Shown here: piece by piece, positions 56,150-64,000 of the stretch | Layout of the letters: each line of letters opens with the position of its first letter | Position numbering within the stretch: the stretch's first letter is position 1 | Assembly (NCBI RefSeq): GCF_008806595.1 | Contig: NZ_VZRB01000007.1 | Coordinates: 62,001-126,000, forward strand | Length of the DNA stretch: 64,000 bases | DNA from: Streptomyces luteolifulvus | GTDB taxonomy: Bacteria > Actinomycetota > Actinomycetes > Streptomycetales > Streptomycetaceae | Direction of reading: 5' to 3' | Notes under the pieces: model-generated | Database searches by the model: none | Told to the model about the DNA's origin: nothing | Seen by the model: only the letters and a program-made list of their open reading frames with translations | Program-made: the position numbers and the translations under genes

Positions 56150-56290
56150 TGGGGCGGCTGGGGTGCCCAGTTGCATCAGTCGATGGCGATGCACGAGCAT
56201 CTGGCCGACGGGGACGGCGGTCAAGGGGCGTCGCCCGGTCTCCCATCCCGCGATCGTGTCCGGTGACACCTTGAGCTGCTCAGACTGCCC
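56150..56290 (-). pseudogene. XRE-family regulator fragment
   Basis: The minus strand reads QLKVSPDTIAGWETGRRPLT then AVPVGQMLVHRHRLMQLGTP. This is the helix-turn-helix core of a common Streptomyces XRE regulator family. The upstream start and the long TPR-like C-terminal part are missing, and the surrounding frame is unrelated. It lies just after the histidine kinase stop. Confidence 0.65.
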
Positions 56291-56324
56291 ACGGGGGGCC
56301 GCCGCTGCATCCGTGCTGACGCGT

Positions 56325-58427
56325 TCAGGACATGGTGCCGCTGGGGCGGGCGCCGTGACGGCGTGTCCGGTGCGCACGTCTGGCCGACGCACTCTCGTCG
56401 AGTTGATCGGGCCTGTCGTAGTTGCGCCAGCCGGTGAGGCGTCCTTCCGCGTTGTACCTGGCTGACAGTCCGGGCGGATCCATGTGATCTTCGTGTTCCC
56501 GGACCAGTTGCTGGGGCAGCAGGACCACTGCTGTGACGCCGTGGGGAGACGACCCGCGGAGCTGGACGCGGATGCCGTGGCGGCCGGAGAGCCGGCCGAC
56601 GACGAACGTACCCATGCGCCGCGCCACGGCGACGTCGACCACTGGGGGGTTCAGGAGCCTCTCGTTGGCCTCCTCGAGGTCCTGGGTGGACATGCCGATG
56701 CCGTTGTCCTGGACTTCGACCTTCGCGCCCCCGCCGGACAGCAGCTGGCATGTGACGAGCACCTGTGTCTCCGGCGAGGAGAACGTCGTCGCGTTCTCCA
56801 GCAGCTCCGCAATGAGGTGAACGATGTCGTTCACTGCCCGGCCGTCGACGTCCGCGGTGACCAGTCCGCGCAGCTGCACGCGCTGGTAGTGCTCGATCTC
56901 ACTGGTGGCGGCGCGGAGGACATCCACGAGCCGGACCGGGGCGCTCCAGCGGCGGCCCGCCTTCTCGCCCGCGAGGACGAGCAGGTTCTCCCCGTTGCGG
57001 CGCATGCGGGTGGCCAGGTGGTCGAGCTTGAAGAGGCTGGCGAGCAGGTCGGGGTCCTGCTCGCCCTTCTCCAGACGGTCGATCAGCTCCAGCTGCCGTT
57101 CCACGAGGTTCTGGCTGCGCTGCGAGAGGTTGACGAACATCGAGTTGATGCGGCCTCGCAGGTGTGCTTGCTCGAACGCCAGCCGTACGGAGTCGCGATA
57201 GACGTCGTTGAATGCGCGGGCGACACCGGCGATCTCATCGGTCGAGCCGACGGCCGTGGGCTCGACCTCGATGGCCTCCACTTTCGCGTCGCTGGAGCCC
57301 CGCAGCAACCGGACCACCTCGGGCAGGCGGCGTTGCGCGATGTCGAGAGTGGAGGCGTGCATGGTGTGCAGCGGGCGGACAATCGACTGCACGAGGACGT
57401 ACGTCACGCCGAGCATGAGCAGGAGAAGCATCAGCTCGACGAGCGCGGCGATGAACACTGAGCGCTCGGCCTCGTGCAGCTCACGCAGGCTCTCCTCTTC
57501 AATTGATCCGACGAGCTGCTTCTCGACCAGTCGCATCAGGTCGAGCTTGGTCGTCATGGTGTCGAACCACGTGCCGGCGTCGAGGCGGAGGCTGCTGGTG
57601 CCCTGATGGGAGAGCGCCTGTTTCTGGAGCGTCTCCACCTTGTTGATGTCCCTGCCGGTGACGGTGCGCTCGTAGAACTGACGCTGGGCCGGCGGCGCAC
57701 TGGACAGGAACTGGTCGATCAATGCCTGTTGCTGCCGGCCTGCGAGGGTCAGGCTCTGGGCCTCGTTCGCATTGAAGTGTCCCTGGGTCAGTACGCCGCC
57801 GAGGAGTGCGCGTTGCTGGGAGGCTTTCTCCGTTGCCTGGGCGAAGGTCTCCAGCACACCAGCCCTCGCGGTAAGGGCCTGGTGGGCGATGTCCGGCGTG
57901 AGCAGGTCGAGGGTACGGGTGAGCTCGGCGATCAACGCCGTGTACGCGATGACCACCGACGGGAAGCGCATGTTCGACCGGGCTGCCATGGTGCGCACAG
58001 ACGCCACCTTCCCGCCAAAGGCATCGAGCACCGAGAGCCGGGTGGCCAGGACGGGGGTCGTCCCGCGGTGGATCCGGGCGGCTTCGGCACGGACGCGAGC
58101 GAGCGCCGCGTCCGACTTGGAGCGCTGCGTGTCGAGTCGGCTCGTGTCGCCCGTACGCCCGGCCGCGACGTAGAGGGCGGTGAGATCGCGCTCGTCCTCG
58201 ATCTCCTCCAACAGCCCCGTGCCCTTGTCGACGACACGGACCAGCTGACGGACGTTGTTGATGTCCTGTGCGTTCCGCACGGCGGATCCGATCCGCAGAC
58301 CGCCGAGTACGAGCGCGGTGACGATCGGGATGATCACCACGGCCAGCAGCTGGGTGCGCACACTCCAGTTGCTCGGGGCGAACCCCCTCTGGTTGTCGGC
58401 CCGTTGTCTGTGCACTTGCCGTCGCAC
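56325..58427 (-). CDS. Nitrate/nitrite sensor-domain histidine kinase
   Basis: A 700-residue sensor kinase. An N-terminal transmembrane helix (LLAVVIIPIVTALVLGGLRI) and a second one near residues 325-345 flank an all-helical extracellular NIT domain (GLLEEIEDERDLTALYVAAG onward). HAMP follows (RPLHTMHASTLDIAQRRLPE), then a dimerisation helix with FKLDHLATRMRRNGENLLVL carrying the probable phospho-His. The ATPase has N-box AELLENATTFSSP and DNGIGM, with a further ATPase glycine motif less clear. This layout is that of Streptomyces conservon-type kinases; the usual small partner genes are not downstream. Start GTG 58427 has GGGGAGAA almost touching it, so GTG 58415 is possible. Confidence 0.88.
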   Translation of the reverse strand: MRRQVHRQRADNQRGFAPSNWSVRTQLLAVVIIPIVTALVLGGLRIGSAVRNAQDINNVRQLVRVVDKGTGLLEEIEDERDLTALYVAAGRTGDTSRLDTQRSKSDAALARVRAEAARIHRGTTPVLATRLSVLDAFGGKVASVRTMAARSNMRFPSVVIAYTALIAELTRTLDLLTPDIAHQALTARAGVLETFAQATEKASQQRALLGGVLTQGHFNANEAQSLTLAGRQQQALIDQFLSSAPPAQRQFYERTVTGRDINKVETLQKQALSHQGTSSLRLDAGTWFDTMTTKLDLMRLVEKQLVGSIEEESLRELHEAERSVFIAALVELMLLLLMLGVTYVLVQSIVRPLHTMHASTLDIAQRRLPEVVRLLRGSSDAKVEAIEVEPTAVGSTDEIAGVARAFNDVYRDSVRLAFEQAHLRGRINSMFVNLSQRSQNLVERQLELIDRLEKGEQDPDLLASLFKLDHLATRMRRNGENLLVLAGEKAGRRWSAPVRLVDVLRAATSEIEHYQRVQLRGLVTADVDGRAVNDIVHLIAELLENATTFSSPETQVLVTCQLLSGGGAKVEVQDNGIGMSTQDLEEANERLLNPPVVDVAVARRMGTFVVGRLSGRHGIRVQLRGSSPHGVTAVVLLPQQLVREHEDHMDPPGLSARYNAEGRLTGWRNYDRPDQLDESASARRAHRTRRHGARPSGTMS

Positions 58428-58666
58428 CTTCTCCCCGCCATTGAACGTGCGCGATTCTGGGGGCGTCCACGCACCGCGGACGCTCCGCTCATCGCGCGAG
58501 TGCGCTTGTCGTGACGTCGATGACTGTCGATGGCTGAGGCCATGGCCTCCTGCGTCCTCCGGCAGGTGCCTGTGGACGCGAACTACCCATCGGTTTCAGA
58601 GCTGTTGGCCCCGCCGACGGCAGGTCGCCCTCGGCGGCCGTTGGCCGGCCGACCATGCAAGGGGGA

Positions 58667-59320
58667 TCACGGATTACCGTCCGCGTGCCGCTCGCCCGCC
58701 GAGCAGATGGTCGCGAGGGCGGACAGGATGAGGACGGTCGACGCCGCACCGGGGTCCTCGTGGCCGATGGTACGGGCGCCGAGATAGCTCGCGCGGCCCT
58801 TGCGGGCCTGCATTTCGGCGGTCTGCTTCAGGCCCCGCGCGGCGGCGTCGGACGCCGCGCGGGTGGCGTTGGTCAGGTCGCCGCCGGTGTCTATGACGGC
58901 CTGGTAGGCGGTCACGGCCGGGCTGAGGGCGTCGATCATCGTCTTGTCTCCCTCCAGCGCCGCGCCGATCCGCTGGATGCCGGTGAGGGCTGCCGCCAAC
59001 GCCGCACCGAGTTGTGCAGCGGAGACGTCGGCATCCTCTCCCAGGGTGCGCGCGGCCTGCCGGAACCCGGTGCCGTACAGCGGTCCTGAGGCCCCGCCGG
59101 TCTTGCTGATCAATGCCCGGCCGACGGTGGCGAGCACCGCGCCGGGTGTGGACGGGCGGGTTTCGTCCAGCATCGCCACCGCCGCTTGCAGGCCACGGCG
59201 CATGTTGATGCCGTGGTCGGCGTCGCCGACAGCGGAGTCGAGGCGGGTCAGATGATCGGCGTTCTTGGTCACCGATCGGGCGGCCTCGTGGATCCAGGCC
59301 CGGAACATGCTCGCGTCCAT
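58667..59320 (-). CDS. dhaL: Dihydroxyacetone kinase subunit DhaL (copy 1)
   Basis: A 217-residue ADP-binding DhaL subunit: LDSAVGDADHGINMRRGLQA carries the metal-binding Asp cluster, followed by SKTGGASGPLYGTGFRQAAR and GDKTMIDALSPA, with RKGRASYLGARTIGHEDPGA near the end. DhaL passes phosphate from its bound nucleotide to dihydroxyacetone on DhaK. It is the last gene of the dha operon, 45 bp after dhaK copy 1. The C-terminus and all motifs are intact. Confidence 0.93.
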   Translation of the reverse strand: MDASMFRAWIHEAARSVTKNADHLTRLDSAVGDADHGINMRRGLQAAVAMLDETRPSTPGAVLATVGRALISKTGGASGPLYGTGFRQAARTLGEDADVSAAQLGAALAAALTGIQRIGAALEGDKTMIDALSPAVTAYQAVIDTGGDLTNATRAASDAAARGLKQTAEMQARKGRASYLGARTIGHEDPGAASTVLILSALATICSAGERHADGNP

Positions 59321-59365
59321 CGTCGTCCCTCTCCCTCGTACGGTCTGTCGTCGGTGGTCGGCCGC

Positions 59366-60358
59366 TCAGCGTCCCCAGCGCAGTGCGGGGGTCACGACCG
59401 GGGCATCCCACAGGTGGGTGAGCTGTGGGGTGAGCCGGCACACCGTGATCGTGCAGCCGGCCATCTCCAGGCTGGTGACGTAGTTGCCGACCAGGTTGCG
59501 GGTGATCCACACGCGATGGCCGGCGAGCCACTCGGCAACCGCGGCATACACCACGTACAGCTCGATCAGCGGGGTGCCGCCCAGACCGTTCACCATCACG
59601 AGCACTTCGCCCGAGAGCGGCATGTCGGCGTGGATGGCGTCCAGTGCGACGCCCACGAGCTCCCTGGCGGAGGCCAGCCTGCCGCGGGCGCGACCGGGCT
59701 CGCCGTGGATGCCGACGCCCAGCTCGACCTCGTCCTCGCCCAGCTCGAAACCGGGTTTGCCGGACGCGGGCACCGTGCACGGCGTGAGCGCGACACCGAA
59801 GGATCGGGACCGGTCGTTGACCGCCTGGCCCAAAGCCGCGGTCGTGCCCAGGTCCGCACCCAGCTCGGCGGCCGCACCGGCGATCTTCTCCACGAACACG
59901 GTCGCCCCGGTACCCCGTCGGCCCGCCGTCCACGTGCTGTTCTCCACGGCGACGTCGTCATTGACCACGACGCCTTCCACTCGTACGCCGTCGTCGGCGG
60001 CCAGCTCGGCGGCCATCTGGAAGTTCAGTACGTCGCCGGTGTAGTTCTTCACGATGTGCAGGACCCCCGCCCCGCCGTCAACGGCCCGCGTTGCGGCGAG
60101 GATCTGGTCCGGCACAGGCGAGGTGAACACCTCACCAGGACAGGCCGCATCGAGCATCCCGTACCCGACGAAGCCACCGTGCAGCGGCTCGTGTCCGGAT
60201 CCGCCACCTGACACCAGGCCGACCTTTCCAGGGGTCGGCCCGCCCGCGCGGGCGATGTAGCGGTCGGACGAGTTGACCGTCAGCGAGGGGTGCGCAGCGG
60301 CCACACCGACGAGGGAATCGGCGAGAACCTCGTCGGGCGAATTAATGAGTTTCTTCAC
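59366..60358 (-). CDS. dhaK: Dihydroxyacetone kinase subunit DhaK (copy 1)
   Basis: A 330-residue substrate-binding subunit. Visible features are LVSGGGSGHEPLHGGFVGYG (ligand loop), VKNYTGDVLNFQMAAELA, and the covalent-substrate His in VELGVGIHGEPGRARG, with MVNGLGGTPLIELY near the end. It holds dihydroxyacetone as a hemiaminal to His. The GTG at 60358 follows GAAGGTG. It is about two-thirds identical by eye to copy 2 and carries a distinct surface segment (HADMPLSGEVLVM). Confidence 0.93.
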   Translation of the reverse strand: MKKLINSPDEVLADSLVGVAAAHPSLTVNSSDRYIARAGGPTPGKVGLVSGGGSGHEPLHGGFVGYGMLDAACPGEVFTSPVPDQILAATRAVDGGAGVLHIVKNYTGDVLNFQMAAELAADDGVRVEGVVVNDDVAVENSTWTAGRRGTGATVFVEKIAGAAAELGADLGTTAALGQAVNDRSRSFGVALTPCTVPASGKPGFELGEDEVELGVGIHGEPGRARGRLASARELVGVALDAIHADMPLSGEVLVMVNGLGGTPLIELYVVYAAVAEWLAGHRVWITRNLVGNYVTSLEMAGCTITVCRLTPQLTHLWDAPVVTPALRWGR

Positions 60359-60421
60359 GGTTGAAGCACCTTCTCAACTGGCCAAGGCTGTCGGCGGACA
60401 TCACCACGTGCGCGATTCGGA

Positions 60422-62103
60422 TCAGGGCAGCGACGGCGGGCAGCACTGCTCGACGAGTCGCCAGACCTCTTCGGGGCTTTCGCGGGTCAGGGCGACGGCG
60501 GCCAAGGAGGCACAGGTGTCGTGGCGCAGCCGGCGGATGCGGGCCCGGACCTCGTCGAGGGCGGCGGGACCGACCGAGAGGCTGTCGCAGCCGAGGCCGA
60601 TGAGGAGGGGTGTCACGAGGGGGTGTGCGGCGGCGTCACCGCAGACGGAAACCTGACGATCGTGGCGGTGGGCGGCGGTGACGACGCGGGCGATGGCGTC
60701 GAGTACGGCGGGGTGTGCCGCCATGGCGGGGGCGGCGGTGGGATCGCGCCGGTCCAGGTCCAGGATCTGGCAGGTGAGGTCGTTGCTGCCGATGGAGAAG
60801 AAGGAGGCTTCGCGGGCGAGGTCGTCTGCCGCCGCGACCGCTTCCGGGAGTTCCATCATGATGCCGAGGGGTGGCATCGGGACGCCGGCTTCGGTGGCTG
60901 CTGCCTCAAGGAGGCGTCGGCAGGCACGAAGTTCGTCGACGCTCGCGACCATGGGAATCATGATGCGCAGGTCGGTGTCGGCTCCGGCACTGAGCAGGCT
61001 GCGGAACTGGTCTGCGAAGGCGTCGGGTTGGGCGAGCATGAGGGGGAGGCCGCGGCCTATCCGCGCGCCCTGGAGGCGGGCGAGGAACGGCGGCAGTTTG
61101 TCGTCGGCGAAATCGAGTGTGCGGGCGGTGACGACCCGTCCGGTGAGAACGCGCAGGACGGGGAGGAGGGTGGCCGCGTGCTGCTCGCGGGTGGGCCAGG
61201 CGGGATGGCTGAGGAAGGGCAGCTCCGTGCGGAGCAGGCCGACACCCTCGGCACCCGTGGTGAGGGCCGCGCGGGCCTCGGCGGGGGTGGCCACGTTGGC
61301 CCGCAGCACGATGCGGTGCCGGTCGAGTGTCTCGGCGGGCAGATGACGCTCTTCGGCGAGGGCGAGCCTGCGCGTTCGGGCGGTCTCCATCGCTCGCAGG
61401 GCTCTGGTGCGTTCCTCGTCGTCGGGGCCGGCGACTGCCCTGGCCTGATCGGCGTCGATCAGGATCTCCTGCCCGTCGTGCAGTTCGAGCAGCTGCGGGT
61501 CGACAGCCAGGAGGAAGGGGATGCCCAGCGAGCGGGCGACGATCGCAGCGTGGGAGTTCGGGCCGCCGGTCACGGAGAGGGCGGCCGTCACCGTCCGGCC
61601 GGGTTCCAGCAGGTCGGCGGCGCCGACCTCTTGGGCGATCAGGACGAGGGGCTGGTCGGTGGCGGGGCCCGTCTCGCCGTGGAGGTGGGCCAGGACGCGG
61701 CGGCCGACCTGGCGGATGTCCGCGGCGCGTTCGGCGAGGGTGGGGTCGTCCAGGGCGGCGATGATTCCTGCGTACGCGTCGATGGCCTGCCGGATGGCAT
61801 CGGCTACCGGCTGGCCGTCGTTCGCTCGTTTGACGGCCTGGTCGCGCAGATCCTGGTCCTGGGCGATGCAGCTGTTGACCTCCATGATGTCGGCCTGCTC
61901 GTCCTCGCCCTGTTCACGCAGCGAGGCGGACAGGTCGAGCAGGCGGGCGGCGACGGCGTCGAAGGCGTCGGTGATCTGCTGTTCGGGGTCGCCACCGGCG
62001 CGGTGAGGCAGCGCCGTTGTGGTGGGTGGCCGGTCGGTGCGGTGGACGACGCCGAGGGCTGTGCCGGGTGCGGCGGCGTGGCCGGTGTAGGTGCGACGCT
62101 TGG

Positions 62104-62107
<4 letters not shown>
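60422..62107 (-). CDS. ptsI: PEP-protein phosphotransferase, PTS enzyme I-like
   Basis: A 561-residue enzyme I. The phospho-His motif is GGPNSHAAIVARSLGIPFLL (about residue 186), followed by the PEP-binding GVGLLRTELPFLSHPAWPTR and the barrel segments LMLAQPDAFADQFRSLL and SFFSIGSNDLTCQILDLDRR. The Cys loop is VCGDAAAHP, where typical enzymes have CGE-AGD. It should phosphorylate HPr-like domains from PEP. Its place inside a dha operon points to a PEP-dependent DhaK system, but no HPr or DhaM (EIIA) gene is in the window. The start overlaps the dhaL copy 2 stop by ATGA. Confidence 0.9.
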
Positions 62108-62730
<623 letters not shown>

Positions 62731-62741
62731 GGAGTCTCCGT

Positions 62742-62789
62742 TCATGGTCGGTACGGGGCTGGTCGTCATGGTCGGTACGGGGCTGGTCG
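62742..62789. repeat. 24-bp tandem duplication in the dhaL leader
   Basis: TCATGGTCGGTACGGGGCTG plus GTCG occurs twice head to tail (62742-62765, 62766-62789), just upstream of the dhaL copy 2 start. Each copy brings an in-frame ATG that would extend the protein by eight residues. Confidence 0.85.
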
Positions 62790-62798
62790 GCGGTGGAT

Positions 62799-62902
62799 GA
62801 GCCGGGGGCGGGGGGAAGACGCGAGGGATGCGGTCCGGGCGGGCGGACAGCGGGAAGGCCCCGGCCCGGCCCTCGCGTCGCGCGTGGCCCCGCCCCCGGC
62901 TC
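62799..62902. promoter_or_regulatory. Nested inverted repeats between dhaK and dhaL copy 2
   Basis: A perfect 15-bp pair (62799-62813 with 62888-62902; GAGCCGGGGGCGGGG) encloses a 9-bp pair (62819-62827 with 62870-62878; ACGCGAGGG) and an inner GTCCG/CGGAC hairpin near 62834-62849. The 175-bp intercistronic space has no gene. It may adjust relative dhaK and dhaL expression or stabilise the upstream mRNA. Confidence 0.65.
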
Positions 62903-62905
62903 GGT

Positions 62906-63904
62906 TCAGCTGCCCCAGCGCAGGGCCGGGGTGTTCACGGGCGCGTCCCACAGGGAGAGCATGTCGGCGTCGGCCCTGCACACCGTGAGGGAAGCACCCG
63001 CCATGTCCAGGCTGGTCACGTAGTTGCCGACGAGGTTGCGGGCGACGACCACGCCCTTGTCCGCCAGTGCGGCGGCAACCTCGTTGAAGACCACGTACAA
63101 CTCGATGAGCGGGGTGCCGCCGAGGCCGTTGACCATGACGATGGTCTCGTCACCGGTGTCGAGGGGCTGGTCGGTGAGGATGGCGTCCAGGGCGGTGGCC
63201 ACGATCTCCTTGGCGGGTCGGAGCTTCTCGCGACGCCGTCCGGGTTCGCCGTGAATGCCGACGCCGACCTCCATCTCGTCCTCGGGCAGGTCGAAGCCCG
63301 GCTTGCCGGAGGCGGGTGTGGTGCAGGCGGTCAGTGCGACGGCGAACGAGCGGGAGGCGGCGTTCACCCTCTTGGCCATCTCCGCCACGGCCGCCAGGCC
63401 GGCGCCCTGCTCGGCCAGCGCTCCGGCGATCTTCTCGACGAAGACGGTGGCCCCGGTGCCCCGGCGCCCGGCGGTCCAGGTGGAGTCCTTGACGGCGACG
63501 TCGTCGTCGACCAGGACGGTCTCCACGGTGATGCCCTCCTCGGCGGCCAGTTCGGCAGCCATCTGGAAGTTGAGGACGTCGCCGGTGTAGTTCTTCACGA
63601 TGAACAGCACGCCCGCGCCGCCGTCGACGGCCTGAGCCGCGGCCAGCATCTGGCCCGGCACGGGCGAGGTGAACACCTCGCCGGGACAGGCGGCGTCCAG
63701 CATGCCCAGGCCTACGAAGCCGCCGTGCAGTGGCTCGTGCCCGGAACCGCCGCCGGAGACCAGGGCCACCTTGCCTCTTCTGCCGGCGTCGCCGCGGGAG
63801 ATCACCTTGTTCTCCGCGTCGACCTTCAGCTCCGGGTGGGCGGCGGCAATCCCGGACAGCGCCTCGGCCAGCACTGCCTCAGGGGCGTTGATGAACTTCT
63901 TCAC
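62906..63904 (-). CDS. dhaK: Dihydroxyacetone kinase subunit DhaK (copy 2)
   Basis: A 332-residue DhaK with LVSGGGSGHEPLHGGFVGLG, FIVKNYTGDVLNFQMAAELA, the substrate-linking His in EVGVGIHGEPGRRREKL, and MVNGLGGTPLIELYVVFNEV. The GTG at 63904 follows GAAGGAG and overlaps the stop of an upstream gene (GTGA), so the operon begins beyond the right edge. It is a close paralogue of copy 1, ending in almost the same LWDAPVNTPALRWG tail. All ligand-binding motifs are intact. Confidence 0.94.
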   Translation of the reverse strand: MKKFINAPEAVLAEALSGIAAAHPELKVDAENKVISRGDAGRRGKVALVSGGGSGHEPLHGGFVGLGMLDAACPGEVFTSPVPGQMLAAAQAVDGGAGVLFIVKNYTGDVLNFQMAAELAAEEGITVETVLVDDDVAVKDSTWTAGRRGTGATVFVEKIAGALAEQGAGLAAVAEMAKRVNAASRSFAVALTACTTPASGKPGFDLPEDEMEVGVGIHGEPGRRREKLRPAKEIVATALDAILTDQPLDTGDETIVMVNGLGGTPLIELYVVFNEVAAALADKGVVVARNLVGNYVTSLDMAGASLTVCRADADMLSLWDAPVNTPALRWGS

Positions 63905-64000
63905 GACAGGGCTCCTTCGGCAGAAGCGGGTTCGGCCACCTGGTTCCCGGCCGCGCCTGCGGCGGCTGCCGTGCGGTGGGCGTTGAGGACGGTGTAGAGG
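63901..64000 (-). CDS. C-terminal tail of an upstream gene, cut by the window edge
   Basis: Thirty-two residues, starting LYTVLNAHRTAAAAGAAG and ending AEGALS, run from the window edge to a TGA overlapping the dhaK GTG. The short hydrophobic start followed by an Ala-rich tail would fit the end of a membrane channel such as a glycerol facilitator, which often precedes dhaK. There is far too little to be sure. Confidence 0.5.
   Translation of the reverse strand, partial: LYTVLNAHRTAAAAGAAGNQVAEPASAEGALS

Noticed and set aside
62828..63997. Long + strand frame over dhaK copy 2
   Set aside because: Antisense shadow of a strongly supported DhaK gene.

Overview
The window is high-GC actinobacterial DNA, almost certainly from a Streptomyces chromosome. 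The evidence is the codon use, a modular type I PKS with a C5N cassette, an integrated AICE-type element at a tRNA-Arg gene, DUF5994 and SCO5918-like proteins, and a csp/DEAD-box stress locus. All calls come from reading the sequence; no searches were run.

1-23448 (minus strand): right-hand part of a biosynthetic gene cluster. Transcription runs right to left: an AMP-forming ligase (probably the amide synthetase), a 5-aminolevulinate synthase (ALAS), an acyl-CoA ligase, a 6208-residue PKS, then the first 89 residues of the next PKS. The PKS has a decarboxylating KSQ loading module and three KS-AT-DH-KR-ACP modules. AT motifs predict methylmalonyl (loading), malonyl, methylmalonyl, malonyl. 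The expected intermediate is a propionate-primed, methyl-branched conjugated triene passed to the next PKS. The ALAS/ligase/amide synthetase trio normally makes and attaches the 2-amino-3-hydroxycyclopentenone (C5N) unit, so a C5N-capped linear polyene is predicted.

23449-37535: integration and decay zone. IS630-like and PFL-activase remnants and an XRE regulator precede an intact tRNA-Arg(CCU) gene. A 9.7-kb integrated element runs from 25482 to 35209, bounded by 43-bp direct repeats. It keeps int, xis, a 5'-truncated rep, a 3'-truncated gntR, nudix and ATP-binding genes, but no transfer gene. Its more AT-rich cargo includes a GT4 glycosyltransferase and three membrane-protein genes. A third, partial att copy lies inside. 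Beyond attR are a second rep fragment, an IS3 fragment and a broken PIN-domain gene.

37536-52565: a stress and accessory region. It holds five DUF5994 paralogues (two broken), a fatty acid desaturase, RsbW-like and STAS proteins, a cold-shock gene with a perfect terminator, a DEAD-box helicase, a CBS-domain protein, two SCO5918-like paralogues, and a deletion-fused FNR/desaturase pseudogene. An integrase fragment, an SseB-like protein and a GYD-domain protein complete it.

52824-55915: an ECF sigma factor and zinc-finger anti-sigma are flanked by two ArsM-like methyltransferases and a frameshifted membrane protein. A perfect 11-bp palindrome sits in the divergent promoter. 56325-58427 encodes a nitrate-sensor-type histidine kinase. 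58667-64000 is a duplicated dihydroxyacetone kinase operon (dhaK-dhaL-ptsI-dhaK-dhaL), cut by the right edge.
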